This document shows positions 27,082 through 35,765 of a stretch of 64,000 nt of DNA, piece after piece. The notes under the pieces were generated by a model. That model was given only the letters and a program-made list of their open reading frames with translations, had not been told where the DNA came from and ran no database searches. Numbering within the stretch: the first letter of the stretch is position 1; the number at the start of each line of letters is the position of its first letter. The position numbers and the translations under genes are program-made. Origin of the DNA: Saccharicrinis fermentans DSM 9555 = JCM 21142 (GTDB lineage: Bacteria > Bacteroidota > Bacteroidia > Bacteroidales > Marinilabiliaceae); the NCBI RefSeq assembly GCF_000517085.1, contig NZ_KI912107.1, positions 566,425 to 630,424 of the forward strand. Reading direction: 5' to 3'.

Positions 27082-30000
27082 ATGAAGAAAGAAAATCTAA
27101 ATCGAATGCGGTTTCAATGCGGAAAATGGCTCTTGCTATTAGTCTTTGGGCTTTTCTGCACGGGAGCATTTGCCCAACAAAGAACTGTCACAGGTACAGT
27201 AACAGGAGCTGAAGATGGATACCCTATTCCTGGGGTAAGTGTTGTTATTAAGGGAACAACCATTGGTACCATTACCGATCTTGACGGGAAATACTCTATA
27301 AAAGCAGAAAACGGAAATGTGCTTGTGTTTAGCTTTATTGGTATGACAACTTCAGAAGTACAGGTGAGCAGTAGTGTTCATGATTTAAAAATGAAGACTG
27401 ATCTTGTAAGTTTGGAAGAAGTTGTGGCTATTGGTTATGGCACACAAAAGAAAAAGGAAGTAACAGGTGCTGTTGTGCAAGTAAAATCAGAAGCATTGGA
27501 AAAAATTTCGACTTCTGATTTAGGATCTGCACTTCAGGGTGCAATTGCCGGGGTAAGTGTACAAGCTAGTTCAGGTGCACCGGGATCTAGTTCAAATATT
27601 CAAATTCGTGGTATTAGTTCAATTAATGGACAAAATGATCCTTTATGGGTAGTAGATGGCATACCACAAGAAGGAGATCCGGGACTGAGCAGTAGTGAAA
27701 TTGAATCAATTGATGTGCTGAAGGATGCTGCTTCGTGTGCAATTTATGGTACGCGTGGTGCAGCTGGTGTTATTTTAGTGACTACCAAGAAAGGTAAGGC
27801 TGGAGAAATGAAAATTTCAGCCAATGGTTATTATGGGGTTCAAGAAATTACTTCAGGTATTGATTTGTTGGATTTTGAAGAATATTTCCAAACACATTTT
27901 TATAATAAAGTACATTTGGATCCAACGACAAACTCTGATTTAATTTGGACGTCCTTGGAGCAAGGTGCAGATAACTTCACGAATAATACAAATATCGTGG
28001 ATGTTATTGAAAATGATCATGCTAAGACTCAAAATTATAGTGTAAATATTTCTGGAGGTACGAAGGATCTTACTTATAATGTGGTGGGTTCTTTCTTCGA
28101 GCAGGAAGGTAGTTTGCTCAATACCAATTACGAAAGATTTAATGTGAGGGCTAACTCTTCTTACAAGAAAGGAAAGTGGACAATAAGAACTGGTTTAGGT
28201 TTTAAAGTGGATGAGCAGAAATATGCTGCTTGGAATCTGCTTTATGAAGCTTATAAATATAAACCATATCAAGCACCTCTAGACCCTGATGCCAGTACCT
28301 TTGATGATGGAGGTCAAGAAAATGACAAATTGCAATTGGGTACTGTTATGGCAAAGCTGAAACAAACGGATACACGTAATGGAGAATCGTTCAATGGTAA
28401 TGTGAATGTTAATCTTGAAATATTGAAAGGACTAAATTTTACTACCAGAATAGGTGTGGTTTATGGGAATAATACCAGAGTAGTGATTAATCCCTTATTT
28501 GAAGTGTATGACGAAGAAGGAGAATTGGTGGTTAACTCAAATACCCGTTCAGGAATCAAGAATACTAGTGATCGTAATACTAATTTTACTTGGGAAGGTG
28601 GCGTTAACTATGGCAAGAGATTTGGTGATCATAGTTTGAAATTTTTGGCCAATATGTCTGTTGAGAAATTTGATTATACCAGTTTTTGGGCCTCAGGAAA
28701 AGACCTCACCAGTAATGAAGTTCCTAATTTAGGACAAACCACCGCTGATTATTCTGTTGGTATAGGTTCAGACTGGACACAGGATAAAACCAACAAAATT
28801 ATGGGTGTGCTGGGGCGCGTTCAATACAATTATAAAGATGGACGTTATAATTTAAGTGTAAGTGCACGTAGAGATGGATCTTCAAGATTTGCTTCAGGTA
28901 ATCAATGGAAAACCTTCCCTTCAGCGGCTGTAAGTTGGAATGTGGCTGATGAAAACTTTTTTCAAGGCTTGACTTCCACTATTAATTCTTTCAAAGTAAG
29001 AGCTAGTTACGGTACAACAGGTAATCAGAGTATTCTGGATTATAGCTATGCTCCGACTATTAGTTCCGGCTACGATTATGCAAGTGGTGTAGAAGAAACT
29101 ACTTCGCTGGCATTGGGAAGTATTCAAACCGGTTATGCCAATCCAGAGGTACAATGGGAAACATCTATCCAAAAGAATTTGGGTTTTGATTTAGGTTTTT
29201 TTAGTAATAAATTGACCTTGAACGTGGATTTATATGATACTCAAAAAGAAGATTTGTTATTTCCATTGTTGATTCCTACAGCAGCAGGAGCTGGTCAAAA
29301 CCAGGATGTAGTTTTAAATGTAGGAGATATGTCCAATAGAGGTATTGAGGTAGCCGCAGGTTATCGTCACCATGGAAAATTTTCTTGGGGAGCCAGTGCT
29401 ACTTATACCAAAAATGTGAACGAGGTAACAAAAATGGCCGGTTCTAACCCCATTTCTTATTTTTCTAATGGTAATCCTATTAGTGTAAGTGGTAATAATG
29501 ATAAAATTACAGTAATAAGAGAAGGTTATGAGGCCGGTGCCTTTATGGTGATGGAAACCAATGGAATCATTAATACTGAAGAAAAATTGGCTGATTATCA
29601 GGAGATCAACTCCTCGGCTAAGATGGGTGATTTAATTTATGTTGATCAAAATGGAGACAATACGATTGATGAGAGCGATAGGGTATACGGAGGTAGTGGT
29701 ACTCCAGAATATGAAATAGGGCTTAACTTTAATTGTGATTACAAAGGTTTCGATTTTTCTATGCAATGGTTTGGTGCTTTTGATCAAGAGCTTATCAATG
29801 GTTCTAAAATGTATGCGTATACTACAGGAACGCATAAAGATCTATTATACCAGTGGCAAGAAGATAACCCATACGGTGTAATTCCTGCCAATAGAGGAGG
29901 TGACCATGATAATTACAGAGCGTGGTCTGATATTTGGGTAGAAGATGGTAGTTATGTGCGTTTAAGAAATGTGATGCTTGGTTATACGCTACCTAAACGT

Positions 30001-30186
30001 GTAATCAGTAGGGTTGGTGTTTCAAAACTGAGATTTTATGTGGCAGCTGATAATCCACTTACATTGACCAAATATAGTGGTTATGACCCAGAGGTAGGTA
30101 ACGATGGTTTGGCTACCAGAGGTTTAGATAAAGGTAACTATCCTATTAGTTCACAGTATAGAGTAGGGGTTCAACTAGATTTTTAA
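27082..30186 (+). CDS. SusC-like TonB-dependent receptor (simple unit)
   Basis: 1034 aa. The signal peptide is preceded by a polar stretch (MKKENLNRMRFQCGKW then hydrophobic LLLLVFGLFCTGAFAQ). It has a carboxypeptidase-regulatory-like domain (about 34-115, TGTVTGAEDGYPIPGVSVVIKGT), a TonB-box region, the plug (VVAIGYGTQKKKEVTGAVVQV; LWVVDGIPQEGDPGLSSSEIESIDVLKDAASCAIYG) and the barrel, ending in YRVGVQLDF. It is the standard SusC class, unlike the second-pair SusCs of modules A and B. susD starts 19 bases downstream. Confidence 0.93.
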   Translation: MKKENLNRMRFQCGKWLLLLVFGLFCTGAFAQQRTVTGTVTGAEDGYPIPGVSVVIKGTTIGTITDLDGKYSIKAENGNVLVFSFIGMTTSEVQVSSSVHDLKMKTDLVSLEEVVAIGYGTQKKKEVTGAVVQVKSEALEKISTSDLGSALQGAIAGVSVQASSGAPGSSSNIQIRGISSINGQNDPLWVVDGIPQEGDPGLSSSEIESIDVLKDAASCAIYGTRGAAGVILVTTKKGKAGEMKISANGYYGVQEITSGIDLLDFEEYFQTHFYNKVHLDPTTNSDLIWTSLEQGADNFTNNTNIVDVIENDHAKTQNYSVNISGGTKDLTYNVVGSFFEQEGSLLNTNYERFNVRANSSYKKGKWTIRTGLGFKVDEQKYAAWNLLYEAYKYKPYQAPLDPDASTFDDGGQENDKLQLGTVMAKLKQTDTRNGESFNGNVNVNLEILKGLNFTTRIGVVYGNNTRVVINPLFEVYDEEGELVVNSNTRSGIKNTSDRNTNFTWEGGVNYGKRFGDHSLKFLANMSVEKFDYTSFWASGKDLTSNEVPNLGQTTADYSVGIGSDWTQDKTNKIMGVLGRVQYNYKDGRYNLSVSARRDGSSRFASGNQWKTFPSAAVSWNVADENFFQGLTSTINSFKVRASYGTTGNQSILDYSYAPTISSGYDYASGVEETTSLALGSIQTGYANPEVQWETSIQKNLGFDLGFFSNKLTLNVDLYDTQKEDLLFPLLIPTAAGAGQNQDVVLNVGDMSNRGIEVAAGYRHHGKFSWGASATYTKNVNEVTKMAGSNPISYFSNGNPISVSGNNDKITVIREGYEAGAFMVMETNGIINTEEKLADYQEINSSAKMGDLIYVDQNGDNTIDESDRVYGGSGTPEYEIGLNFNCDYKGFDFSMQWFGAFDQELINGSKMYAYTTGTHKDLLYQWQEDNPYGVIPANRGGDHDNYRAWSDIWVEDGSYVRLRNVMLGYTLPKRVISRVGVSKLRFYVAADNPLTLTKYSGYDPEVGNDGLATRGLDKGNYPISSQYRVGVQLDF

Positions 30187-30204
30187 TTTTTAAAAGTTGA
30201 AAAA

Positions 30205-32007
30205 ATGAAGATTAATATTATAAATTATATAGCAGCTGCGTTGGTCGTTTTGTCTTTTAGCAGTTGTGATGATTATCTTACTGAGGTAAATCCCAATGAG
30301 ATATCTACCGAAAGTTTCTGGCGAAACTTGTCGGATTGTAGTACCGGTTTAAATGCGGTGTATAACCAGTTTAAAAACCCTGGAGTAATGGGGGTGAGTG
30401 AAGAGTTACGACGTAGTGATCTGTGTTATCCGGGGTGGGGACGTCCTAGTACTTCTGATCCTTATTATTTACAGATGTTTACTGCTTCATCGGGTGGTGC
30501 CAACTCAAAATGGGAGAACCTTTATAAAGGGATCTTTCGTGCCAATCAGGTGATTGCTGGTTTGCAGGGGATTGAAGTCGATATGGTAACAGAAGATGAT
30601 AAGGAAGAGTGGAGTCAGTTGATGGGACAGGCTCGTTTCTTTAGAGGATTGTTTTACTTTTATTTACATAGTTCGTATAATAACGGTAATGTCATTCTTT
30701 ATGATTTCGTTCCTGAAAATGAATCCCAGTTTAATCAGCCTATAAGTGACGAAGCTACCATAAAAGCTTTTTTTAGAGATGATTTAGAGTATGCACGTCA
30801 AAATTTGCCTGAAAGATGGGTAGATATCGATGCCTCAGGTACACCTACAGAAAAGTCCGGTGATTTGTTTAGAGTGACGAAAGGTGCAGCGACTACTGTT
30901 TTAGGTAAAAGCTATTTGTATGAAAAAGATTATGCTAAGGCGGGCGAATATTTTGCTGAAGTGATTAATAGCGGTACATATCGATTAATGGAAAATATTG
31001 GTGATAATTTTACTTCGAGCAATGAATTTAATGGGGAATCTATTCTAGAAATTAGTTATGATGAAGATGCCAAAACAGACCAAACAGAATGGTCTGCCCA
31101 AGGTACCACCAATACATACCATTATCAATTTAGTCCTGTAGGAGGTTGGAGGTCTAATTATCCTTCTAACTGGTTGATTATGGCTTATAAGGAAGATCAA
31201 ATGGACCCTAACGATCCTAGAAATATAGTTACAGAACTTACTGTGGTAGAGGATACTGTAATTGAAGTTGAACGACTTAGGAGATATTCGCTAAGAACGT
31301 CCTACTCTATTGCTGTAGTGGATGATGACGATATGAGTTATTATAAAGGTTCTACCACTGCTGATGGAACTGCATTTAATAATGCTGAATGTGGTTATTG
31401 GAGAAAGATGACCAACTGGGATAAATATGATACAGAAAAGATCACCAATGCAAAATCAGGTATCAACTTTAGAGTTATTCGTTATTCTGATGTGCTTTTG
31501 ATGTATGCTGAGTGTTTAATAAAAGGAGGAACAGATGATGCGGGGGTTGAAGATGCTTTGGCATTGATCAATACTGTACGCTATCGCTCTGCACTTCTTT
31601 TATTGGGAAAATCAGCCACAAGTCCATATAGTACTTCCACACATGATGAATTGACATATTCGGCACAGGATGTAATGGATCATTTAATGTATAAGGAGCG
31701 TCCTCTAGAACTTTCTGCTGAAGGGTATTCTATTCGTCAATTGGACATGAGGCGTTGGGGAATTACAAAAGAGCGTTTTGAAGATCTGTCAGAAAGACGT
31801 TATAAAAGAGGAGATTATGCATTTTACAGTGAGATAGATAAAAAGGATGTAACCAGATGGGGAAGTGTTCTTGATTATGCAGATGATACCGATTATGACT
31901 ATAAGTCAAATGAGTTTACGCAAGCAGCAGTGAATTATCGTGAAACAGATCATGCATATTGGCCTATACCAACTAGTGAAACAACGGCGAATTCAGAGAT
32001 TAACTAA
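30205..32007 (+). CDS. SusD-like lipoprotein (simple unit)
   Basis: 600 aa with lipobox SFSSC (Cys21) and DDYL following it, as in most SusD proteins. Helical repeats include QARFFRGLFYFYLHSSYNNG and GAATTVLGKSYLYEKDYAKAGEYFAEVI (TPR-like), and the C-terminal half has LLMYAECLIKGG and KERPLELSAEGYSIRQLDMRRWG. It partners the preceding SusC. The following gene starts 16 bases downstream, so all four genes of the unit are probably one transcript. Confidence 0.92.
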   Translation: MKINIINYIAAALVVLSFSSCDDYLTEVNPNEISTESFWRNLSDCSTGLNAVYNQFKNPGVMGVSEELRRSDLCYPGWGRPSTSDPYYLQMFTASSGGANSKWENLYKGIFRANQVIAGLQGIEVDMVTEDDKEEWSQLMGQARFFRGLFYFYLHSSYNNGNVILYDFVPENESQFNQPISDEATIKAFFRDDLEYARQNLPERWVDIDASGTPTEKSGDLFRVTKGAATTVLGKSYLYEKDYAKAGEYFAEVINSGTYRLMENIGDNFTSSNEFNGESILEISYDEDAKTDQTEWSAQGTTNTYHYQFSPVGGWRSNYPSNWLIMAYKEDQMDPNDPRNIVTELTVVEDTVIEVERLRRYSLRTSYSIAVVDDDDMSYYKGSTTADGTAFNNAECGYWRKMTNWDKYDTEKITNAKSGINFRVIRYSDVLLMYAECLIKGGTDDAGVEDALALINTVRYRSALLLLGKSATSPYSTSTHDELTYSAQDVMDHLMYKERPLELSAEGYSIRQLDMRRWGITKERFEDLSERRYKRGDYAFYSEIDKKDVTRWGSVLDYADDTDYDYKSNEFTQAAVNYRETDHAYWPIPTSETTANSEIN

Positions 32008-32022
32008 AAAGTAAGAAAAGAT

Positions 32023-33642
32023 ATGAAAAATATAAAATTATTATTCGTATTCTCCATCCTGGCAATGATGTTTGCTTGTGAGGCGGATTATGAGCCATTA
32101 AATGAGTACTCGGATGTAGATTGGTATACGAGTTCGTTTTCTGAAGAAACAATGGTTGGATTAGAGAAGTATTTGTCTTTCTCTGATCTATCGCATAATG
32201 CAACAAGTCACTCTTGGTCATTTTCTAGTGAAAGTGGATGTAAATTTCTGACAGGTAGAATTACTCGTACCGATTCTACTTATTATCCATTTATTGATGA
32301 AGATTTGGATACCATATCTAGCGATAAAACGGTGCATATCCTATTTACTAAAGCGGGACTGCAAACCATTAGGTTAAGGAACACTTTTGACGATTTTGTT
32401 TCTTTTAAAGGTAATGATACCTTGGAAGCCGTTTATGAAAATGGAGAATGGTTGATTGATACAACCTTTATAGTGGATGTTTATGACTCTATTCAGTCTG
32501 CATTTAAAGTGTTTAAAGACGATGTTGAAATTACAGCAGCAAACGTAGATTTTGATCAACAAGTATTCTTATCTGATTCTGCTTCCTGGCCTGTACAGGA
32601 GGTGATGGCTGGAGAACAATTGAAATTTGTTGATATGACTACCGTTGGCCGTCCAACTGATGTAACGTGGAATGTGGGAGGGGGAACGCCTTCTAGTTCA
32701 ACAGATTCTGCTGCTGTTATTAGCTTTTATAGATTGGGAGATTATTTCGCGAGATTTACCGCCACTCGAACAGGTGAAAATATTCCTGCCGGTTATAAAA
32801 TGAAGTATGTTCCTTTGAAGATTCGCGTAATTCAGTCTACTTTGCCTTTTGAAGTAACAGGTCCTCTTGTGGAACTTGAAAATGAGAAGATTCAGATTAG
32901 CTTGACGGGTGAAATGCAGCCTTTTACAGATGAAGAGGAGAATTTTATTGTTCATGTTACAAATAGCAGTGGTTTCGATCAGGATATTCCTGTAAAAGCT
33001 GTTACAATTAATGATGATCAAAAGAACATCATTGAATTGGAGTTAGAGGATCCAATTTATAATTCGGATGTGATTACTGTTTCATGGGCAGGGGGAAATA
33101 TTATTTCACTTGATGAGAGGAATTTAGTAGCCTTTTCTGATTTACCTGTTGTAATGTATAAGCCAAATTTAATTGTAAGTCCTGGTTTTGAGGATGGAGG
33201 AACGCAATGGGTAACTGGTTCTGATCATGTTGCTAGTAATATGAATGAGTATTCTACAACTGATCCTGCATCAGGTATGTATTGTATGCATCTTGTTACC
33301 AATGAGGCAGTTCGAAATTCTGTCGTGAATGTGACTAATTTCGATGTAACTAAAGGAGTGACTTATGAACTCTCATGGAAAGTAAAAGTGACGGCTGCTA
33401 GTGGCGGCGGGTATGAACTTCGTTTAAATAATGTAGGGGTCATTAATGATAGGTATGAAGGTAACTGGACAGCTTATGGAAGTGCAGATGGAGTTTGGAA
33501 AACGGTTTCTAAAGTGCTTAATTATACGGGTGATGCAACTTCTCTAGGTGTTCAGATATTGTCTTATAGTGTTTCTGAAACATATTGGGATGATTTTAGT
33601 TTCTCTGTTTACGAAGCTCGACCTGTTGAAACTAAAGAATGA
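32023..33642 (+). CDS. PKD/CBM surface glycan-binding lipoprotein (SusE-position)
   Basis: 539 aa, lipobox MMFAC (Cys19). Two PKD-like beta domains come first (about 55-165 and 190-275; the second has WNVGGGTPSSSTDSAAVISFYRLGDYFARFTATR), then an Ig-like domain (about 280-385, LENEKIQISLTGEMQPF). A C-terminal carbohydrate-binding jelly roll of the CBM4/9 kind (about 390-530; NLIVSPGFEDGGTQWVTG, YWDDFSFSVYE) ends the protein. This is the usual build of a surface glycan-binding protein encoded after susD. A paralogue with PKD, Ig and CBM domains in the same order is at 46673. Ligand unknown. Confidence 0.8.
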   Translation: MKNIKLLFVFSILAMMFACEADYEPLNEYSDVDWYTSSFSEETMVGLEKYLSFSDLSHNATSHSWSFSSESGCKFLTGRITRTDSTYYPFIDEDLDTISSDKTVHILFTKAGLQTIRLRNTFDDFVSFKGNDTLEAVYENGEWLIDTTFIVDVYDSIQSAFKVFKDDVEITAANVDFDQQVFLSDSASWPVQEVMAGEQLKFVDMTTVGRPTDVTWNVGGGTPSSSTDSAAVISFYRLGDYFARFTATRTGENIPAGYKMKYVPLKIRVIQSTLPFEVTGPLVELENEKIQISLTGEMQPFTDEEENFIVHVTNSSGFDQDIPVKAVTINDDQKNIIELELEDPIYNSDVITVSWAGGNIISLDERNLVAFSDLPVVMYKPNLIVSPGFEDGGTQWVTGSDHVASNMNEYSTTDPASGMYCMHLVTNEAVRNSVVNVTNFDVTKGVTYELSWKVKVTAASGGGYELRLNNVGVINDRYEGNWTAYGSADGVWKTVSKVLNYTGDATSLGVQILSYSVSETYWDDFSFSVYEARPVETKE

Positions 33643-33683
33643 TTCACTGTTTTTAGGGGTGTTCATTGACAAATAAATTTAAT

Positions 33684-33751
33684 CATATGAAACGCGTTAT
33701 GGAAATTGTTTCACACATAGGGGAATGATTAAGCTAGGCGAGTTTCATATG
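33684..33751. repeat. Inverted repeat with duplicated translation-start region
   Basis: CATATGAAAC (33684-33693) and GTTTCATATG (33742-33751) are exact inverted copies 48 bases apart, in the gap between the PKD/CBM gene and the small lipoprotein gene. The left arm contains the ATG of a 13-codon ORF (33687-33728). The sequence before that ATG (AATAAATTTAATCATATGAAA) resembles the one before the real start at 33777 (GATAAATTTAAACACATGAAA), suggesting a duplicated start region. Confidence 0.5.
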
Positions 33752-33776
33752 GCCATTGAAAGATAAATTTAAACAC

Positions 33777-34235
33777 ATGAAAAATATACTAAAAATATTT
33801 GCTCTACTATTTATTGCTGCTTGTATGAGTAGTTGTGAGCCAGAGGAATATGACGTTCCGGATATTGATTTAACTTCTGTATACTCTATAGGTGAAACGG
33901 AAAATAATGATTTAAGTACTATCAATATTTATAGAGATAAAGCGCTGTTAACTGTTTGGAATAAGGATGGAGCAGTTACTTCATTTGAGACAAAGGATTA
34001 TAGTGACAGTTCTGATGATACTAACTATTTGGTTACGGTTACTGCTGTAGAAGAGGTTACTGTAGTTGATGGAGAAGGTAATGAATCCTTGGCAACCATT
34101 ACGTATGGTTATGATTTAGTAGCGAGCAAGGAAACTGGTGTTTGTAATGTTAGTATTACAACAACTAATGAAAAGGGTGAGGTTAGTACTTTAAGTATTT
34201 CTGGTACTTTGGTTGAGAAGGAAATTTATAATTAA
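33777..34235 (+). CDS. Small lipoprotein of unknown function
   Basis: 152 aa from the ATG at 33777; an in-frame TTG at 33756 gives an extension with no signal character. Two possible lipid-attachment cysteines are present (Cys16 in FIAAC, Cys20 in MSSC). The rest is predicted all-beta, rich in Thr, Ser, Glu and Asp, with alternating strands such as LVTVTAVEEVTVVDGEGNES and GVCNVSITTTNEKGEVSTLSISG. I do not recognise a family. Being last in a susC-susD-PKD/CBM operon, with the terminator 20 bases away, suggests a surface accessory role, but this is inference from context only. Confidence 0.75.
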   Translation: MKNILKIFALLFIAACMSSCEPEEYDVPDIDLTSVYSIGETENNDLSTINIYRDKALLTVWNKDGAVTSFETKDYSDSSDDTNYLVTVTAVEEVTVVDGEGNESLATITYGYDLVASKETGVCNVSITTTNEKGEVSTLSISGTLVEKEIYN

Positions 34236-34254
34236 TAGTTAACTTTTATTTAAC

Positions 34255-34293
34255 GAAAGGCCGTTCTAATTTAGAACGGCCTTTCTTTTTTTT
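34255..34293 (+). terminator. Rho-independent terminator of the simple unit
   Basis: GAAAGGCCGTTCTA and TAGAACGGCCTTTC form a perfect 14-bp stem with a 3-base loop, followed by eight T (34286-34293). The core is nearly the same as the terminator of module B (48217-48247). Confidence 0.95.
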
Positions 34294-34345
34294 GTGGTCG
34301 GTCATGGTAATAGTCTGACGAGATGAAAGTGGATCATGCACAAAA
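34294..34345 (+). mobile_element. Group II intron 5'-end scar after terminator
   Basis: GTGGTCGGTCATGGTAATAG starts right after the T-run and is followed by GAGATGAAAGT (34320-34330). Compare GTGTGTCGTGCATGGTAAC with GATGATGCAAGT at 48253. Both resemble the start of domain I of class C group II introns. No reverse transcriptase or domain V follows. Confidence 0.4.
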
Positions 34346-34634
34346 GTTGGGTCTGTTGAAAAATATGTATTTATTTAGCTGTTAAATAGTCTTTGCAAGA
34401 AAACTCCAAATACTGCGTTATTCTCATTTTTGAAATAGTCATTTACAATCAGCAAACTCCTTGGTTTCAAAAGTATCGAAAGCCTTGTCTTTGAAGCTTT
34501 CTTATCAAAGACAGAAAAAACAGCCGTTTTCTTGCAGCCACTCAATAGAAACGGATAAAATAAATTGTGAAAGAAGAACTATTATTTGAGCTACCGGCAG
34601 CTATATTTTTAGCAGAAGGGATATTAAGTTGGTG
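34346..34634. other. Gene-free stretch, no feature recognised
   Basis: No protein-like ORF and no clear repeat were found. GTATCGAAAGC near 34472 recurs at 2641 in another intergenic region that may hold IS-derived DNA. Confidence 0.4.
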
Positions 34635-35097
34635 AGTTAAGAAGGTTAGTGTCTGAAGGTAAGGGTGTTGGTGTTCAATTGTAAAAACAAATCCAAGTAA
34701 AAAAAAGTAGTTACAACTCATTCCTAGCCAGATTCAACATTTCTCAATAAACGATAATTCTCACTTAAAAAACCAACGATCAGTAAAAAGACCGCAGCGT
34801 TGGCCAGAACAATAGCCCCGAGGCCGGCGTTGGCGAGAAACTATAACCCGGAAAATGCATTAGAAAATCTATTACGCCTTAAAATGTTTTCAAAAGAAGT
34901 CACTTTATTTCTTTTATTGTCATTCCAACGCTCATAACAAAGTTCTAATACATCATTTGAGTTCAAAGCAAAAGTAAAGGATTTCAGAAGGCAATTCAGA
35001 GGTGTTGTTGATGTGAAGTTTTTCTTGTTTAGGTTAATAAAAATATTTACATGACAACTATAAACAACATTTATACCCGACTTTTGGCACTGACCCG
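34635..35097. repeat. Degenerate repeat R2 (IS-derived), paired with 26058-26516
   Basis: Collinear with R1. The minus strand from 35097 reads GQCQKSGINVVYSCHVNIFI and later FTFALNSNDVLELCYERWND, matching the R1 transposase remnant (GQYQKLGINVVYNCH; FTFALNPDDVFELYYEN). R2 keeps the ERW that R1 has lost but lacks the DSTAIHLFSD part. The segment 34787-34815 also resembles the reverse of 2711-2738. Confidence 0.6.
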
Positions 35098-35164
35098 TTG
35101 ATTGGTCGTATTTAAAAGCTAAGATGCAGTCTCCCAGTCCACTTTAAAGTGAAAATACTGAAAT

Positions 35165-35354
35165 TTTATATTACCTCCCCCCTTCGGAAATTATAATTTA
35201 TTCATGGGTTTAAGTATCTTATCTATAGGTGATTATGGTTTTTTGTTTTAATTTTACCCCCACTTCTTTTTTTTAGGTAAAAAAGGCGTGTTAATATCCC
35301 CCCTTTATTTCAAGTGTTTTTGCCCTGTTGTTAATGTATGTTAATATATATTTA
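35165..35354 (+). promoter_or_regulatory. Leader with C-tracts and promoter, before module B
   Basis: Three C-rich sites occur: TATATTACCTCCCCCCTTCGG (35166-35186), TTTAATTTTACCCCCACTTC (C-run from 35257) and GTTAATATCCCCCCTTTATT (C-run from 35298). The last two C-runs start 41 bases apart, exactly as in the leader at 26900. The block TTAATGTATGTTAATATATATTTA (35331-35354) matches the promoter block there, with TATATTTA in place of TACATTTG. Transcription would start near 35361, about 400 bases before the susC ATG. Confidence 0.55.
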
Positions 35355-35417
35355 TGAATGAAAAAATATTTAAAAAATCTAAATGCGTATTCATGAATAA
35401 TCTTAATCTAATTAACA

Positions 35418-35612
35418 ATGAAAAAAAAATCAAAAGAAATCTTAAATCGTGCTTTTATGGCAACAAATATTGTGCCAATCACAGGCATTAGTATGGCAAA
35501 AAGTTATTGGTGCTATATGCCTTTCCTTATGAAAAAATGCCATGCAAAATTTAATTATTTAATATGTAACACGAGCGAAATGAAATATGATTGTATTCAT
35601 AAACGCTTTTGA
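35418..35612 (+). CDS. Doubtful 64-aa ORF in the module B leader
   Basis: The ORF MKKKSKEILNRAFMATNIVP... lies where the susC start lies in the leader of the simple unit: promoter block, AAnGCGTrTTCATG element, then ATGAA-rich start. It begins like that SusC (MKKENLNRMRF) but no signal peptide or SusC sequence follows. It may be a relic of a replaced susC start, a short leader ORF, or chance. The real susC starts 153 bases after its stop. Confidence 0.25.
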   Translation: MKKKSKEILNRAFMATNIVPITGISMAKSYWCYMPFLMKKCHAKFNYLICNTSEMKYDCIHKRF

Positions 35613-35765
35613 ATGTGAAATTTGATGAATAATAAATTTTCTTGGGAGTTCCATTCAAATGAAAACTAAAAAAACATGAAATGTGTAATTATAAGTTGGT
35701 TTTAATAGACTTACAAAGTGAGAGCGTGGCTTGAAAAGTAAGTCATTGAAAAAAAACAATTTACT

